Shown: positions 38,793 through 47,732, counted from the stretch's first letter. The stretch is DNA of 64,000 nt from Ruminococcus flavefaciens (GCA_015067005.1 SVNH01000001.1:1-64000), one strand, 5' to 3'. Notes: a model not told the origin generated them from the letters alone. Numbers and translations: made by a program.

Positions 38793-39587
38793 ATGACCGA
38801 AAAGGAAAAACAGCAGGCAGGCGAACTCTATAACGCTAACGATAAGGAACTCGTTGCGGAAAGAGTTAAGGCGAAGAAACTCTGTGTTGAGTATAATGCT
38901 ATCGAGTATAATGATTACCAGAAGAAAACACGTCTGCTCGACAGACTTGTTGCTCTCAGGGGCGAGAATACGTGGATAGAAGCCAATTTCTTCTGCGATT
39001 ACGGCTATAACATCGTTCTGGGCGACAATTTCTATGCAAACCACAATCTTGTGGTGCTTGACTGCGCCGAGGTAGTATTCGGGGATAATGTGTTTGTTGG
39101 TCCGAACTGCGGTTTTTATACTGCCGGTCATCCTCTTGAATACAAGGTTAGAAATCAGGGACTTGAATATGCAAAGCCTATCAAGGTAGGAAGCAACGTC
39201 TGGATAGGCGGAAATGTATGCGTTATGCCGGGCGTGACTATCGGAGATAATGTTGTAATCGGCGGCGGAAGCGTAGTCACTGAGGATATTCCTTCCGGAG
39301 TTGTGGCTGCCGGAAATCCATGCAAGCCGCTGAGAAAGCTTCCGGATGAGGATATACCTGAGATCTCAAAGGAAGAGGTCAGGGCTGCTGAGGAAAAGCA
39401 GGCTGAGATCAAGTCTGAAGAGGTAAAGAAGGCTGAGATCAAATCTGCTGAGACAAAGCAGAACGAAGCTAAGCCTGATGATAAGAAGCCTGCTGCTGCG
39501 GAAGAAAAGAAAACTCATGTCAACACGGTAAAGCCCGTGAACAAGAAAAAGCGCAAGGTCATCAAGATAGAAGAAGTTAAGAAATAA
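38793..39587 (+). CDS. Maltose/galactoside O-acetyltransferase-like protein with charged C-terminal tail
   Basis: 264 aa. Residues 1-190 are a left-handed beta-helix acetyltransferase of the Maa/LacA/NodL type: MTEKEKQQAGELYNAND, FFCDYGYNIVLGDNFYANHN, VGPNCGFYTAGHPL (catalytic His) and WIGGNVCVMPGVTIGDNVVIGGGSVV. It acetylates a sugar using acetyl-CoA. Residues 195-264 are an extra Lys/Glu/Ala-rich tail (EEKQAEIKSEEVKKAEIKSA-type repeats ending in KKKRKVIKIEEVKK), absent from standard members and probably disordered or coiled. AAGGAGGG precedes the ATG. An extended -10 (TGGTATAAT near 38709) lies upstream. Confidence 0.9.
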   Translation: MTEKEKQQAGELYNANDKELVAERVKAKKLCVEYNAIEYNDYQKKTRLLDRLVALRGENTWIEANFFCDYGYNIVLGDNFYANHNLVVLDCAEVVFGDNVFVGPNCGFYTAGHPLEYKVRNQGLEYAKPIKVGSNVWIGGNVCVMPGVTIGDNVVIGGGSVVTEDIPSGVVAAGNPCKPLRKLPDEDIPEISKEEVRAAEEKQAEIKSEEVKKAEIKSAETKQNEAKPDDKKPAAAEEKKTHVNTVKPVNKKKRKVIKIEEVKK

Positions 39588-39639
39588 AATGCCGGAAAGC
39601 ACGTATTTCCGATAATACCACTTGTGAGGAGGCGACAGT

Positions 39640-40590
39640 ATGAATACGCTACACTTTAAATATGCAGTTGAGATCGAAAAAACACGTTCGATCACTCAGG
39701 CTGCCGAAAACCTCTATATGGCTCAGCCGAATTTGAGCAAGGCTATCAAGGAACTCGAAAACACTCTCGGAATAACGATATTCCGCAGAACCTCTAAAGG
39801 TGTTATACCGACGGATCAGGGAATAAAATTTCTTGAATATGCCAAGCAGATACTCATGCAGATAGATAACATGGAGGCTATCCATTCACCGGATAAGCCT
39901 GTGAACCGCAAGCTGAGGATCTCCGTGCCCAGAGCAGGATATATTTCCAAGGCGTTCTCAGAATACGTTGCTGAAATGGAATATCCCGAGGACATGGAAA
40001 TTTATTTCTGTGAGACAAACTCTATCAGAACTATCGAGAATGTGCGTGAGAATGGCTATAATTTCGGCATAATCCGCTTCAATACAGTGCATGAGAAGTA
40101 TTTTGAGGACTTCCTTGCCGAGAAAAACCTCGAAAGCAAGCTGCTGTGGGAATACGAGATGCTGGCTGTAATGTCGGCGGAGCATCCTGCGGCTGAGAAT
40201 GAGAATATCAGCTATGCTGATCTTTCGGCTGATTATACTGAGCTTTGTCAGGGCGATGATGCTGTGCCATACGTCAATGGCGCTGTTGAGAAGCTTTTCG
40301 CTGAGAACCGTCCTGAGGATGTTCCGGTCAGACGTGTGTGTATGTATGACCGCGGAAGCGCTCTCGATTTCCTGCTGACTGTTCCGCAGTCGTTCATGCT
40401 GGATTCTCCTGTTCCGGAGAGCCTTTGCGGTAAGTACGGACTTGTTCAGCGTAAATGTGCATTCCGGGATAACAGCTTCAAGGATGTTCTGATCTATTCA
40501 ACAGGTCACAGACTATCGGAAAAAGAACTCGAACTGGTCAATAAGCTGTATGAAGTTCGCAATGAATCGGCATTTGCGGAATACAAATAA
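39640..40590 (+). CDS. LysR-family transcriptional regulator
   Basis: 316 aa. The N-terminal winged helix-turn-helix is clear (FKYAVEIEKTRSITQAAENLYMAQPNLSKAIKELENTLGITIFRRTSKGV), followed by the two-lobed effector domain. Length is normal. GAGGAGG precedes the ATG. Unusually for the family there is no divergent target gene; it lies between the acetyltransferase and the NfnAB-like genes on the same strand, so its target cannot be guessed from divergence. Confidence 0.93.
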   Translation: MNTLHFKYAVEIEKTRSITQAAENLYMAQPNLSKAIKELENTLGITIFRRTSKGVIPTDQGIKFLEYAKQILMQIDNMEAIHSPDKPVNRKLRISVPRAGYISKAFSEYVAEMEYPEDMEIYFCETNSIRTIENVRENGYNFGIIRFNTVHEKYFEDFLAEKNLESKLLWEYEMLAVMSAEHPAAENENISYADLSADYTELCQGDDAVPYVNGAVEKLFAENRPEDVPVRRVCMYDRGSALDFLLTVPQSFMLDSPVPESLCGKYGLVQRKCAFRDNSFKDVLIYSTGHRLSEKELELVNKLYEVRNESAFAEYK

Positions 40591-40609
40591 AATATAATAT
40601 GAGTTCGTT

Positions 40610-40659
40610 CAGGACGTCAGCTTCTGTATTTGTGTCAGCTTTACAGGAGAGGCGTCCTG
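40610..40659 (+). terminator. Possible terminator hairpin after the LysR gene
   Basis: CAGGACG and CGTCCTG pair across a 36-base loop. No T tract follows, so this is weak. Confidence 0.35.
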
Positions 40660-40720
40660 TGCTGTATAGCATCAGCAGCAGATCGTTAACATATTAACAG
40701 CTTAAAGTGTGAAAATATAC

Positions 40721-40749
40721 TTGAAATCCGCGTGAATGTGTGGTATAAT
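40721..40749 (+). promoter_or_regulatory. Promoter of the nfnAB-like genes
   Basis: TTGAAA, 17 bases, TATAAT. Confidence 0.8.
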
Positions 40750-40762
40750 GTAATTTATCCCC

Positions 40763-40819
40763 TGCAATGCTTGTATCGCTGTCCTCAATGGCGATGACGG
40801 CGGGAGTTCCTGCATTGCA
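40763..40819 (+). promoter_or_regulatory. Structured 5' leader of the nfnAB-like operon
   Basis: TGCAATGC (40763-40770) pairs perfectly with GCATTGCA (40812-40819), enclosing a second stem ATCGC / GCGAT (40775-40795) and a GACGGCGGGAG segment. It ends 26 bases before the start codon. I do not recognise a known riboswitch class. Confidence 0.4.
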
Positions 40820-40845
40820 AATATACGTTTAGGAAGGTAAAGACA

Positions 40846-41685
40846 ATGTTTGAAATACTTGAAAAAAGAAGTCTCAACCCGACTGTTACACTTATGAAAA
40901 TTGCTGCACCGAAGGTTGCTAAGAAGGCTGAACCTGGTCAGTTCATCATTCTCAGAACAGATGAGAACGGCGAGCGTATCCCGCTCACTATCGCTGATTT
41001 TGATCGCAGTGCAGGTACTGTAACTATAATTTTCCAGATAGTCGGTGCTACAACAGAAAAACTCAATCACCTCAATGAGGGTGATTGTCTCCATGATTTC
41101 GTTGGACCTCTCGGACGCGCTACTGAAACAGAAGGCCTTAAAAAGGTTGCTGTCGTAGGCGGCGGTGTCGGCTGTGCTATCGCATATCCTGTTGCTAAGA
41201 AACTCCACGATCTCGGAGTTGAGGTACACTCTATCGTTGGTTTCAGAAACAAGGATCTCGTTATCCTTGAGGACGAGTTCAAGGCTGCATCGTCAAAGTT
41301 CGTGCTTATGTCTGATGACGGTACTGCCGGCGAAAAGGGACTTGTTACAGATGCTCTCAAGAAGCTTATTGAGAGCGGTGAGAAGTACGACCGTGTTATT
41401 ACTATCGGTCCTCTCATCATGATGAAATTCGTATGCCAGCTTACAAAGCAGTATGAGATCCCCACAGTCGCTTCTATGAATCCTATTATGATCGACGGAA
41501 CTGGTATGTGCGGCGGATGCCGTCTTACAGTCGGCGGAGAGACAAAGTTCGCCTGCGTTGACGGTCCTGAGTTCGATGGTCACCTTATCGACTTCGATGA
41601 GGCTATGGCAAGAGGCGCAATGTATAAGCCTTTTGAGCGCAAGGCTCATGAGGATACCTGCAATCTTTTCAAGGGGGTAAAGTAA
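40846..41685 (+). CDS. nfnA: Sulfide dehydrogenase / NfnA-like FAD- and 2Fe-2S-binding subunit
   Basis: 279 aa, ferredoxin-NADP reductase type. FAD part at the N-terminus (PGQFIILRTDENGERIPLTIAD), NAD-binding part (VAVVGGGVGCAIAYPVAKKL), and C-terminal cysteine motif for a 2Fe-2S cluster (MCGGCRLTVGGETKFACVDGPEFDGH). With the following gene it forms the NADH-dependent reduced ferredoxin:NADP+ oxidoreductase (Nfn) type complex, or a close relative, that balances ferredoxin, NADH and NADPH by electron bifurcation. AGGAAGG precedes the ATG. Confidence 0.9.
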   Translation: MFEILEKRSLNPTVTLMKIAAPKVAKKAEPGQFIILRTDENGERIPLTIADFDRSAGTVTIIFQIVGATTEKLNHLNEGDCLHDFVGPLGRATETEGLKKVAVVGGGVGCAIAYPVAKKLHDLGVEVHSIVGFRNKDLVILEDEFKAASSKFVLMSDDGTAGEKGLVTDALKKLIESGEKYDRVITIGPLIMMKFVCQLTKQYEIPTVASMNPIMIDGTGMCGGCRLTVGGETKFACVDGPEFDGHLIDFDEAMARGAMYKPFERKAHEDTCNLFKGVK

Positions 41686-41686
41686 G

Positions 41687-43072
41687 ATGCCTAATATGAG
41701 AGCTACAAGAAATGAAATGCCGGTTCAGGAACCGGATGTCAGAAATAAGAACTTCAAGGAAGTTGCACTCGGTTATACTGAGGAGCAGGCTATCGACGAG
41801 GCTCAGCGCTGTCTTAACTGCAAGAACAAGCCTTGCGTTACAGGATGTCCTGTTCAGATCGACATCCCTGCATTCATCGCAGAGGTCGCAAAGGGCGATT
41901 TTGCTGCTGCATATAAGGTGATAACAAAGTCAAGCTCACTTCCTGCTGTATGCGGAAGAGTATGCCCTCAGGAGAATCAGTGCGAGGGCAAGTGTGTCCG
42001 CGGAATCAAGGGCGAGCCGGTTGCTATCGGACGTCTTGAAAGATTCGTTGCAGACTGGCACAATGCTCAGCCGGAAACTGCTGTTGAGAAGCCGGCTTCA
42101 AACGGTCATAAGGCTGCTATTATTGGTTCAGGTCCTTCCGGACTTGCCTGTGCAGGCGACCTCATAAAGAAGGGCTATGATGTTACTGTATTCGAGGCTC
42201 TTCATGTTGCTGGCGGCGTTCTTTCCTATGGAATCCCTGAGTTCCGTCTCCCTAAGGACATTGTTCAGAAGGAGATCGAGGGGCTTAAAGCGCTTGGTGT
42301 AAACGTTGAGACAAATACTGTTGTCGGACGTACTATCTCAATTGATGAGCTTATGAAGGAAGAAGGCTTCGAGACCGTTTTCATCGGCTCCGGCGCAGGA
42401 CTTCCGAGATTTATGAGTATTCCGGGTGAGAACCTCAGCGGTGTATATTCCGCAAACGAGTTCCTCACACGTATAAACCTCATGAAGGCTTATAAAGAGG
42501 ACAGCTCAACACCTGTTCAGCACGGTAAGAAGGCAGTTATCGTCGGCGGCGGAAATGTTGCTATGGACGCTGCAAGATGTGCTAAAAGACTTGGCGCTGA
42601 TGTTACTATCGTTTACAGACGTACAGAAAAGGAACTCCCTGCGAGAGCTGAGGAGGTAGAACACGCTAAGGAAGAGGGCATCAAATTCATGTTCCTCACC
42701 AATCCGACTGAGATCAAGGCTACTGACAACGGCTGGGTAAAGAGCGTGATATGTCAGGAAATGGAACTTTCCGAGCCTGATGCTTCCGGACGTGCAAAGC
42801 CTGTTCCGAAGGAAGGCGCATTCGTTGAGATCGAGGCAGACTGCGTTATCATGTCTATCGGAACCTCTCCGAATCCGCTCATCAAGGCTACAACAGACGG
42901 TCTTGACACTCAGAAGTGGGGCGGTATCATCGCTGACGAGGACGGTCTTACCTCCAAGGAAGGCGTTTATGCAGGCGGCGATGCTGTTACCGGTGCTGCA
43001 ACAGTAATCCTTGCAATGGGTGCCGGCAAGAAGGCAGCTGCTGCAATGGATGCATATATGCAAAACAAGTAA
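41687..43072 (+). CDS. nfnB: NADPH-dependent glutamate synthase beta-like / NfnB subunit
   Basis: 461 aa. N-terminal cysteine motifs for two 4Fe-4S clusters (CLNCKNKPCVTGCPVQIDIP and CGRVCPQENQCEGKC) are followed by two dinucleotide-binding folds (AAIIGSGPSGLACAGDLIKKGYDV, and VIVGGGNVAMDAARCAKRLGADVT). This is the GltD/GltA-type flavoprotein; the adjacent NfnA-like gene and absence of a glutamate synthase large subunit favour a transhydrogenase role. Starts one base after the previous stop with AAGGGGG upstream. Confidence 0.9.
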   Translation: MPNMRATRNEMPVQEPDVRNKNFKEVALGYTEEQAIDEAQRCLNCKNKPCVTGCPVQIDIPAFIAEVAKGDFAAAYKVITKSSSLPAVCGRVCPQENQCEGKCVRGIKGEPVAIGRLERFVADWHNAQPETAVEKPASNGHKAAIIGSGPSGLACAGDLIKKGYDVTVFEALHVAGGVLSYGIPEFRLPKDIVQKEIEGLKALGVNVETNTVVGRTISIDELMKEEGFETVFIGSGAGLPRFMSIPGENLSGVYSANEFLTRINLMKAYKEDSSTPVQHGKKAVIVGGGNVAMDAARCAKRLGADVTIVYRRTEKELPARAEEVEHAKEEGIKFMFLTNPTEIKATDNGWVKSVICQEMELSEPDASGRAKPVPKEGAFVEIEADCVIMSIGTSPNPLIKATTDGLDTQKWGGIIADEDGLTSKEGVYAGGDAVTGAATVILAMGAGKKAAAAMDAYMQNK

Positions 43073-43087
43073 TCAAATACGACGTTT

Positions 43088-43120
43088 TATCCCCGTACAG
43101 AAGTTATTTGTACGGGGATA
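43088..43120 (+). terminator. Terminator of the nfnAB-like operon
   Basis: Perfect 12-bp stem (TATCCCCGTACA / TGTACGGGGATA) with a 9-base loop; the following sequence (TATTGTTAT) is T-rich but not a run. Confidence 0.7.
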
Positions 43121-43255
43121 TATTGTTATATGACAAAACTTATTAATTGTGAGTTAATATTGATACACGGCTATATAGTGAGACACTATACAAAACTACT
43201 AAATATCAAGCTTTAATTTCTACACGTCCGAGAACGTCAAAATGCACAAAGAAAC

Positions 43256-43284
43256 TTGACAAATTTTTACGGATGTGATAAAAT
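43256..43284 (+). promoter_or_regulatory. Promoter of the GH5 gene
   Basis: TTGACA, 17 bases, TAAAAT, ending 79 bases before the start codon. Confidence 0.85.
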
Positions 43285-43363
43285 GTGATTGTAATTATCG
43301 GTGGGAAATTTGCACTGTGTTCCTGTCGGTGTTTTAAATTTATTACAAGGAGGGGTTGTTATT

Positions 43364-45643
43364 ATGTTTTTTAATGACACCAAAAGCTTTAAGCGCATCG
43401 TAAGTATTTCTGCAGCAGCAGTATGTATGCTCAGTTCACTTAACGTTGCACCAACAAGTTACCTTGAGGCCGACGCTGCTAATAAGGTGCTTTCTGCATT
43501 CGAGATCACAAAGGATATGAAGGTGGGCTGGAATCTGGGTAATACCCTTGATGCTTATGCTCAGAAGCCTGATCCGAACGATCCTAACACTTATATCCCA
43601 GTGGAAAGCGCTGGTCTTGAAACTGAGACCTGCTGGAATAACCCGAAGGCAACACAGGAACTCTTTAATGCTATCAAGGCTAAGGGCTTCAACACTGTTC
43701 GTATCCCTACAACATGGTTCCAGCATCTTGATTCCCAGAACAATATCGATCCTGCATGGCTCGCTCGTGTTCATGAGGTAGTTGACTACGCTATCAATAA
43801 TGATATGTATGTTATCCTTAACGTTCACCATGAGGAGGGCTGGATCAACAGACCTGATCTTGCCACAGCTTATGACGAGATCAAGCCGAAGCTTATGAAA
43901 CTCTGGGAGCAGATCGCTACCGAATTCAAGGATTACGATCAGCACCTCATATTTGAGTGCATGAACGAACCGCGTGCTAAGGGTACAGACCATGAATGGT
44001 GGTATGCAACACCTGTTGCTGAGGCAGACGTTATCAACAAGCTGGAGGCTGACTTTGTAAAGCTTATCAGAGGCATGGACGGCGATTACGCTAAGACTCG
44101 TCTCCTTATGCTCCCTGGCTATGTAGCAAGCTCGGATAAGACATTCCTCAATCAGATCGTTCTTCCTGAGAATGACGATTATTTAGCTGTTTCTATCCAT
44201 GCTTACACTCCTTACAACTTCACAATGAATACAAATACTGAGGAAGGCGCTTATCACGATACATTCACTACTGAGTTCAGTAATGACCTCGCTTATAACC
44301 TCCAGAACTTCCGCGATATGTTCGTAAACAAGGGTATTCCGGTAGTTATCGGCGAAATGGGTACTTCCAACTTCGGAAATACACAGGCGCGTGTTGACTG
44401 GACAACTCAGTATTTCACAACAACTAAGAAGTACGGCATCCCTTGCGTACTCTGGGATAATAACATCGAATCAAATCCTGATAATCCCGGTGAGTGCCAC
44501 GGCTATATCAACCGTGAGACAGGTGAGTGGCTCCAGTCCAGTCTTCCTATCATCAACAAGATGATGGAGATCATGAACGATGATACTATCGTATGGGGCA
44601 GCGAAGGCAAAATGCCTGAGTATGACCATCAGGATCTCTCACAGGGTAAGGTATATTTAAGCACACCTACTGAGATCGATGCTTCCAAGTCTGATGTATA
44701 TCAGAACACAACTCCCGGTGAGCCTGAAGTAACATGGGATGACATGAAGGGCAAGGAAGTTGCTATCAAGTACACAGGCGATACACCTGTACTTGCAGTT
44801 TCTGACAAGAATTACAAGGGCTGGAAGGAAATGAGCCCTTACACCATCGACGAAAAGAACGGCATTGCTTACTACCTCGTAGATAAGGCTGTTCCTCAGG
44901 TATGGGAAGGCGAGCTTTCTGACATCAAGCATATGCAGGCAAGAACAAACGCTGTTACTAACATCGAGAAGATAGTATTCCTTGATGCTCCTGATATTGA
45001 GATTGATGTTCCGATCGACAAGACAAAGAAGTATTCTATCGAATTCGGTACAACAGACAGAACTGGCACACTTGTTATGACAATTGAAGGCAAAGCTGGT
45101 ACTGACCTCAACGGCTGCGTTGGTTTCAACGGCAATGGCTGGGAGAAGGTTGAATGGGAAGCAACAGTTGGCAGCAATGGTACAGTCAAGGTTGAGGTTC
45201 CTATGAGCAATTTCCCTGCTTCAGTAGATGCTGCTGAGATCCAGATCTGGCTCGGTGCAGAAGATGTTGATCTTGCAGGCTTTGAAGTAGTAGCTGCTCA
45301 GCCAGTAACTGATCCTGTAACAGACCCTGTAACTGATCCGGTTACAGACCCAGTGACAGATCCGGTTACAGATCCTGCAACTGATGATCCGACTGCTCAC
45401 GATGCATTATTAGACGGTGACGCTAACGGCGATGGCTTTGTTGATATGGCTGACGTTGTTATGGTAATGCAGGCAACACTTAACCCTGGTAAGTATGGCG
45501 TTAACGGTACAAGCGCAGATCGCATCACAAAAGATGGTGAGATCGCAGCTGACGTTGACGGTAACGCTGGTCTTACTGCAAACGATGCACTCGTTATCCA
45601 GAGATTTACACTTAAGCTTATTCCAAGCATTTCAAGAAAGTAA
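43364..45643 (+). CDS. Secreted GH5 endoglucanase with accessory module and dockerin
   Basis: 759 aa. Signal peptide (about residues 1-38, hydrophobic VSISAAAVCMLSSLNVA). Residues 45-385 are a family 5 glycoside hydrolase: MKVGWNLGNTLDA, ILNVHHEEGW, acid/base Glu202 (ECMNEPRAKG) and nucleophile Glu331 (VVIGEMGTSN); the pattern resembles subfamily 4 (cellulase/xyloglucanase). A probable carbohydrate-binding module of unassigned family spans about 430-635. A TDPV-repeat linker (about 646-676) leads to a C-terminal dockerin with two calcium-loop repeats (GDANGDGFVDMADVVMVMQATL and DVDGNAGLTANDALVIQRFTL). The dockerin should attach the enzyme to a cohesin scaffold. AAGGAGGGG precedes the ATG. Convergent with the two-component system. 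Confidence 0.95.
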   Translation: MFFNDTKSFKRIVSISAAAVCMLSSLNVAPTSYLEADAANKVLSAFEITKDMKVGWNLGNTLDAYAQKPDPNDPNTYIPVESAGLETETCWNNPKATQELFNAIKAKGFNTVRIPTTWFQHLDSQNNIDPAWLARVHEVVDYAINNDMYVILNVHHEEGWINRPDLATAYDEIKPKLMKLWEQIATEFKDYDQHLIFECMNEPRAKGTDHEWWYATPVAEADVINKLEADFVKLIRGMDGDYAKTRLLMLPGYVASSDKTFLNQIVLPENDDYLAVSIHAYTPYNFTMNTNTEEGAYHDTFTTEFSNDLAYNLQNFRDMFVNKGIPVVIGEMGTSNFGNTQARVDWTTQYFTTTKKYGIPCVLWDNNIESNPDNPGECHGYINRETGEWLQSSLPIINKMMEIMNDDTIVWGSEGKMPEYDHQDLSQGKVYLSTPTEIDASKSDVYQNTTPGEPEVTWDDMKGKEVAIKYTGDTPVLAVSDKNYKGWKEMSPYTIDEKNGIAYYLVDKAVPQVWEGELSDIKHMQARTNAVTNIEKIVFLDAPDIEIDVPIDKTKKYSIEFGTTDRTGTLVMTIEGKAGTDLNGCVGFNGNGWEKVEWEATVGSNGTVKVEVPMSNFPASVDAAEIQIWLGAEDVDLAGFEVVAAQPVTDPVTDPVTDPVTDPVTDPVTDPATDDPTAHDALLDGDANGDGFVDMADVVMVMQATLNPGKYGVNGTSADRITKDGEIAADVDGNAGLTANDALVIQRFTLKLIPSISRK

Positions 45644-45652
45644 TATAACATT

Positions 45653-45681
45653 ACAGCCGCACGAAAGTGCGGCTGTTTTTT
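45653..45681 (+). terminator. Terminator of the GH5 gene
   Basis: Perfect 10-bp stem ACAGCCGCAC / GTGCGGCTGT closed by GAAA and followed by six Ts. Confidence 0.95.
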
Positions 45682-45699
45682 CGGGAATATATAGAATTA

Positions 45700-45722
45700 A
45701 AGGGCGCTTTATGCGCCCTTTT
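45700..45722 (-). terminator. Bidirectional terminator between GH5 gene and sensor kinase
   Basis: AAGGGCGC / GCGCCCTT stem with a TTTAT loop; T-rich on both strands, placed downstream of the minus-strand kinase gene. Confidence 0.7.
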
Positions 45723-45748
45723 AGTATGTCGGATCAAATAATTGTGCC

Positions 45749-45782
45749 GTTAGCGAGTATGTGTAAGCCAGCGGGGCTCCCC
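45749..45782. repeat. Shortened inverted copy of the 114-bp repeat
   Basis: GTTAGCGAGTATGTGTAAGCC followed by AGCGGGGCTCCCC is the reverse complement of the two ends of the 114-bp unit at 36672-36989, with its middle missing. Confidence 0.6.
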
Positions 45783-45785
45783 GCG

Positions 45786-47720
45786 TTACATTGTAATAAT
45801 AAAGCAAATGCTTTTGCCTTCTTCGTTATCCACATAAACCTTGAATTTGTGCTTATCAATGATAGATTTTGCGATAGCAAGTCCAAGACCATAGCCGCCG
45901 GTAGCGCGGTTTCGTGATTCATCACTTCGATAGAAGCGTTCAAATATCTTGTCTTTGTCTTTTGCCTTAACGCCTGTACCGGTGTTATAGATCGAGAAGA
46001 CTTTTTTGTCGCCCTGCTTTTTTAGTCCGACCTTGACGATGCCGCCTTCGTTAGAATACTTCAGCGCGTTGTCGATAAATATTGCAGCCATTTGCTTGAT
46101 ATGACGTTCGCTGCCGTTGAGAGTCAGTCCCTCTTCGATGTCGACCTCAAACTTCTTATTGGACTCGAAAGCCTGACACTCAAAAGGCAGAGCGGTATTG
46201 GTGATAGCCTTGCTGAGATCGAAGTCTCTGCGGACGAATTCGCTGGAATTGTTTTCAAGTCTTGTGAGATTGAGCAGATCGTTTACGAGGACGTTCATAC
46301 GGTCGGTCTGTGATTTTATGTAGGTAAGCCAGCGGTTCTCGCCTATTTCACCCGAAAGTACATCTGCATTGGCTGAAATAACGGTCAGCGGAGTTTTTAA
46401 TTCGTGGCTTGCATCTGAAACAAACTGCTTCTGCTTCTCAAATGCGCTTTTAAGGGGCTGCATGATCTTTTTACTCAGGAAGTATGCAGCTGCTGCGAGG
46501 AATATAAGGCTTCCCGTACCGATTATAATAGTAGTACGAATAAGCTTGCTCAGCATATTGAACTCGGCACTTTTGTCGGTGAATACTATGAGAGTGCCGT
46601 TATTCTTTTTCATCTGATAGAACTGATACTTGTTTTCCAGCATACCGCTGCTTGCTTTTTCTTTGAGGATAGCAGAGATATAGTTCTGTGCAGTACCTTC
46701 ATCGAGATCATCGTTGTTCATCATATCAAGATAGTTGCCGTCGTTATCAGCCATGATGATGAAGAAGTCGATAGATCCGATAGATTTCGGTATATTATCG
46801 GGATTGCGCTTCTGATCCTGTTTTTCGTTTTGCGGCTTATGAATACCGTCATCAATGAATGCCGTAGAGTCCTCAAGGAACGTGTCGCTGCCGATATAAG
46901 CGAGAGCGAGAGGAGTCGGCGAGGTCGGTTCGGTGTTACGCTCATGTGATCGTTCGGTAGTTGGCTGTTCTTCTTTGCTATCCTGCGGAGCGTTTGAGCC
47001 GAACCATGAGAAGGAATTGCCCCAACCGCCCCAGTAAGGCGGATAGAACGGCGGATAAGTACCGCCGCCGCCGTCCCACGGCGCCGGATATGTAGGCATC
47101 TGTCCCCAGTTGTTAGGATCCTTCCACCATTCGTAAGGATCTGTCTGTTTAGGCGGTTCAGTAGGCTGATGAGATGTTGTGGGTTCGGGGCGGGTTGGTG
47201 ACGTCTCTATGTGTTTTGTAGCAGGCGGAGCAGAGGTCTGCGCCGGTGCATCTGTATTTTCCGGCGGTGGAGTTGTTGTTACAGGCTCGGGTGCAGGCTC
47301 TTGCGGAGTGACATCAGGGCTTTCGGTATGTGCCGGAGCAGCCGGTGAGGTCTGAACGACAGCCGGAGACTGCTGCGGCTGTGAAGTCTGAGAAGTCTCC
47401 TCTGAGGTAACATCGGTCTCGGAAGTTTCTTCTGAAGTTTCCTCGGAAGTATTCTGAGAAGCTTCGGTGGACGAGGTCTCTTCCGGCGGCTTAGAAGGCG
47501 GCTGATCGTTTGGCTTCTGACCGAAATCCTCGGGACGTGTTATAACGAAACCGTTATTGGAATAGTCCACGCCGGACGCTATTTTTTTCAGAACATCCAT
47601 AGACTGCCGCTGCATCATAGCCTGCATTATCAGATTTATTGAGCCGAGAACTGCAACGAATATTGCAAGGAGTATGCAGGTGATAATTGCGAAAAGCTTC
47701 AGCTGGGCTTTCCTGAACAT
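45786..47720 (-). CDS. Sensor histidine kinase with mucin-like, Trp-rich extracellular region
   Basis: 644 aa. TM1 at about 10-32; TM2 at about 396-414. The 360-residue external part has a Thr/Ser/Pro/Glu-rich stalk (65-195), a patch with 7 Trp, 5 Tyr and 3 Phe in 45 residues (196-240, containing PPFYPPYWGGWG), a second charged linker, and a folded PAS/PDC-like segment (about 313-385: FFIIMADNDGNYLDMM). The cytoplasmic part has the H-box FVSDASHELKTPLTVISANAD (His439), N-box IDNALKYS, and GYGLGLAIAKSI. Partner of the OmpR-type regulator 12 bases upstream. No clear HAMP domain. AGGAGG before the ATG. Ligand unknown; the aromatic patch and the cellulase next door make a polysaccharide or wall-binding role possible. 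Confidence 0.92.
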   Translation of the reverse strand: MFRKAQLKLFAIITCILLAIFVAVLGSINLIMQAMMQRQSMDVLKKIASGVDYSNNGFVITRPEDFGQKPNDQPPSKPPEETSSTEASQNTSEETSEETSETDVTSEETSQTSQPQQSPAVVQTSPAAPAHTESPDVTPQEPAPEPVTTTPPPENTDAPAQTSAPPATKHIETSPTRPEPTTSHQPTEPPKQTDPYEWWKDPNNWGQMPTYPAPWDGGGGTYPPFYPPYWGGWGNSFSWFGSNAPQDSKEEQPTTERSHERNTEPTSPTPLALAYIGSDTFLEDSTAFIDDGIHKPQNEKQDQKRNPDNIPKSIGSIDFFIIMADNDGNYLDMMNNDDLDEGTAQNYISAILKEKASSGMLENKYQFYQMKKNNGTLIVFTDKSAEFNMLSKLIRTTIIIGTGSLIFLAAAAYFLSKKIMQPLKSAFEKQKQFVSDASHELKTPLTVISANADVLSGEIGENRWLTYIKSQTDRMNVLVNDLLNLTRLENNSSEFVRRDFDLSKAITNTALPFECQAFESNKKFEVDIEEGLTLNGSERHIKQMAAIFIDNALKYSNEGGIVKVGLKKQGDKKVFSIYNTGTGVKAKDKDKIFERFYRSDESRNRATGGYGLGLAIAKSIIDKHKFKVYVDNEEGKSICFIITM

Positions 47721-47732
47721 CGCTCATTCCTC

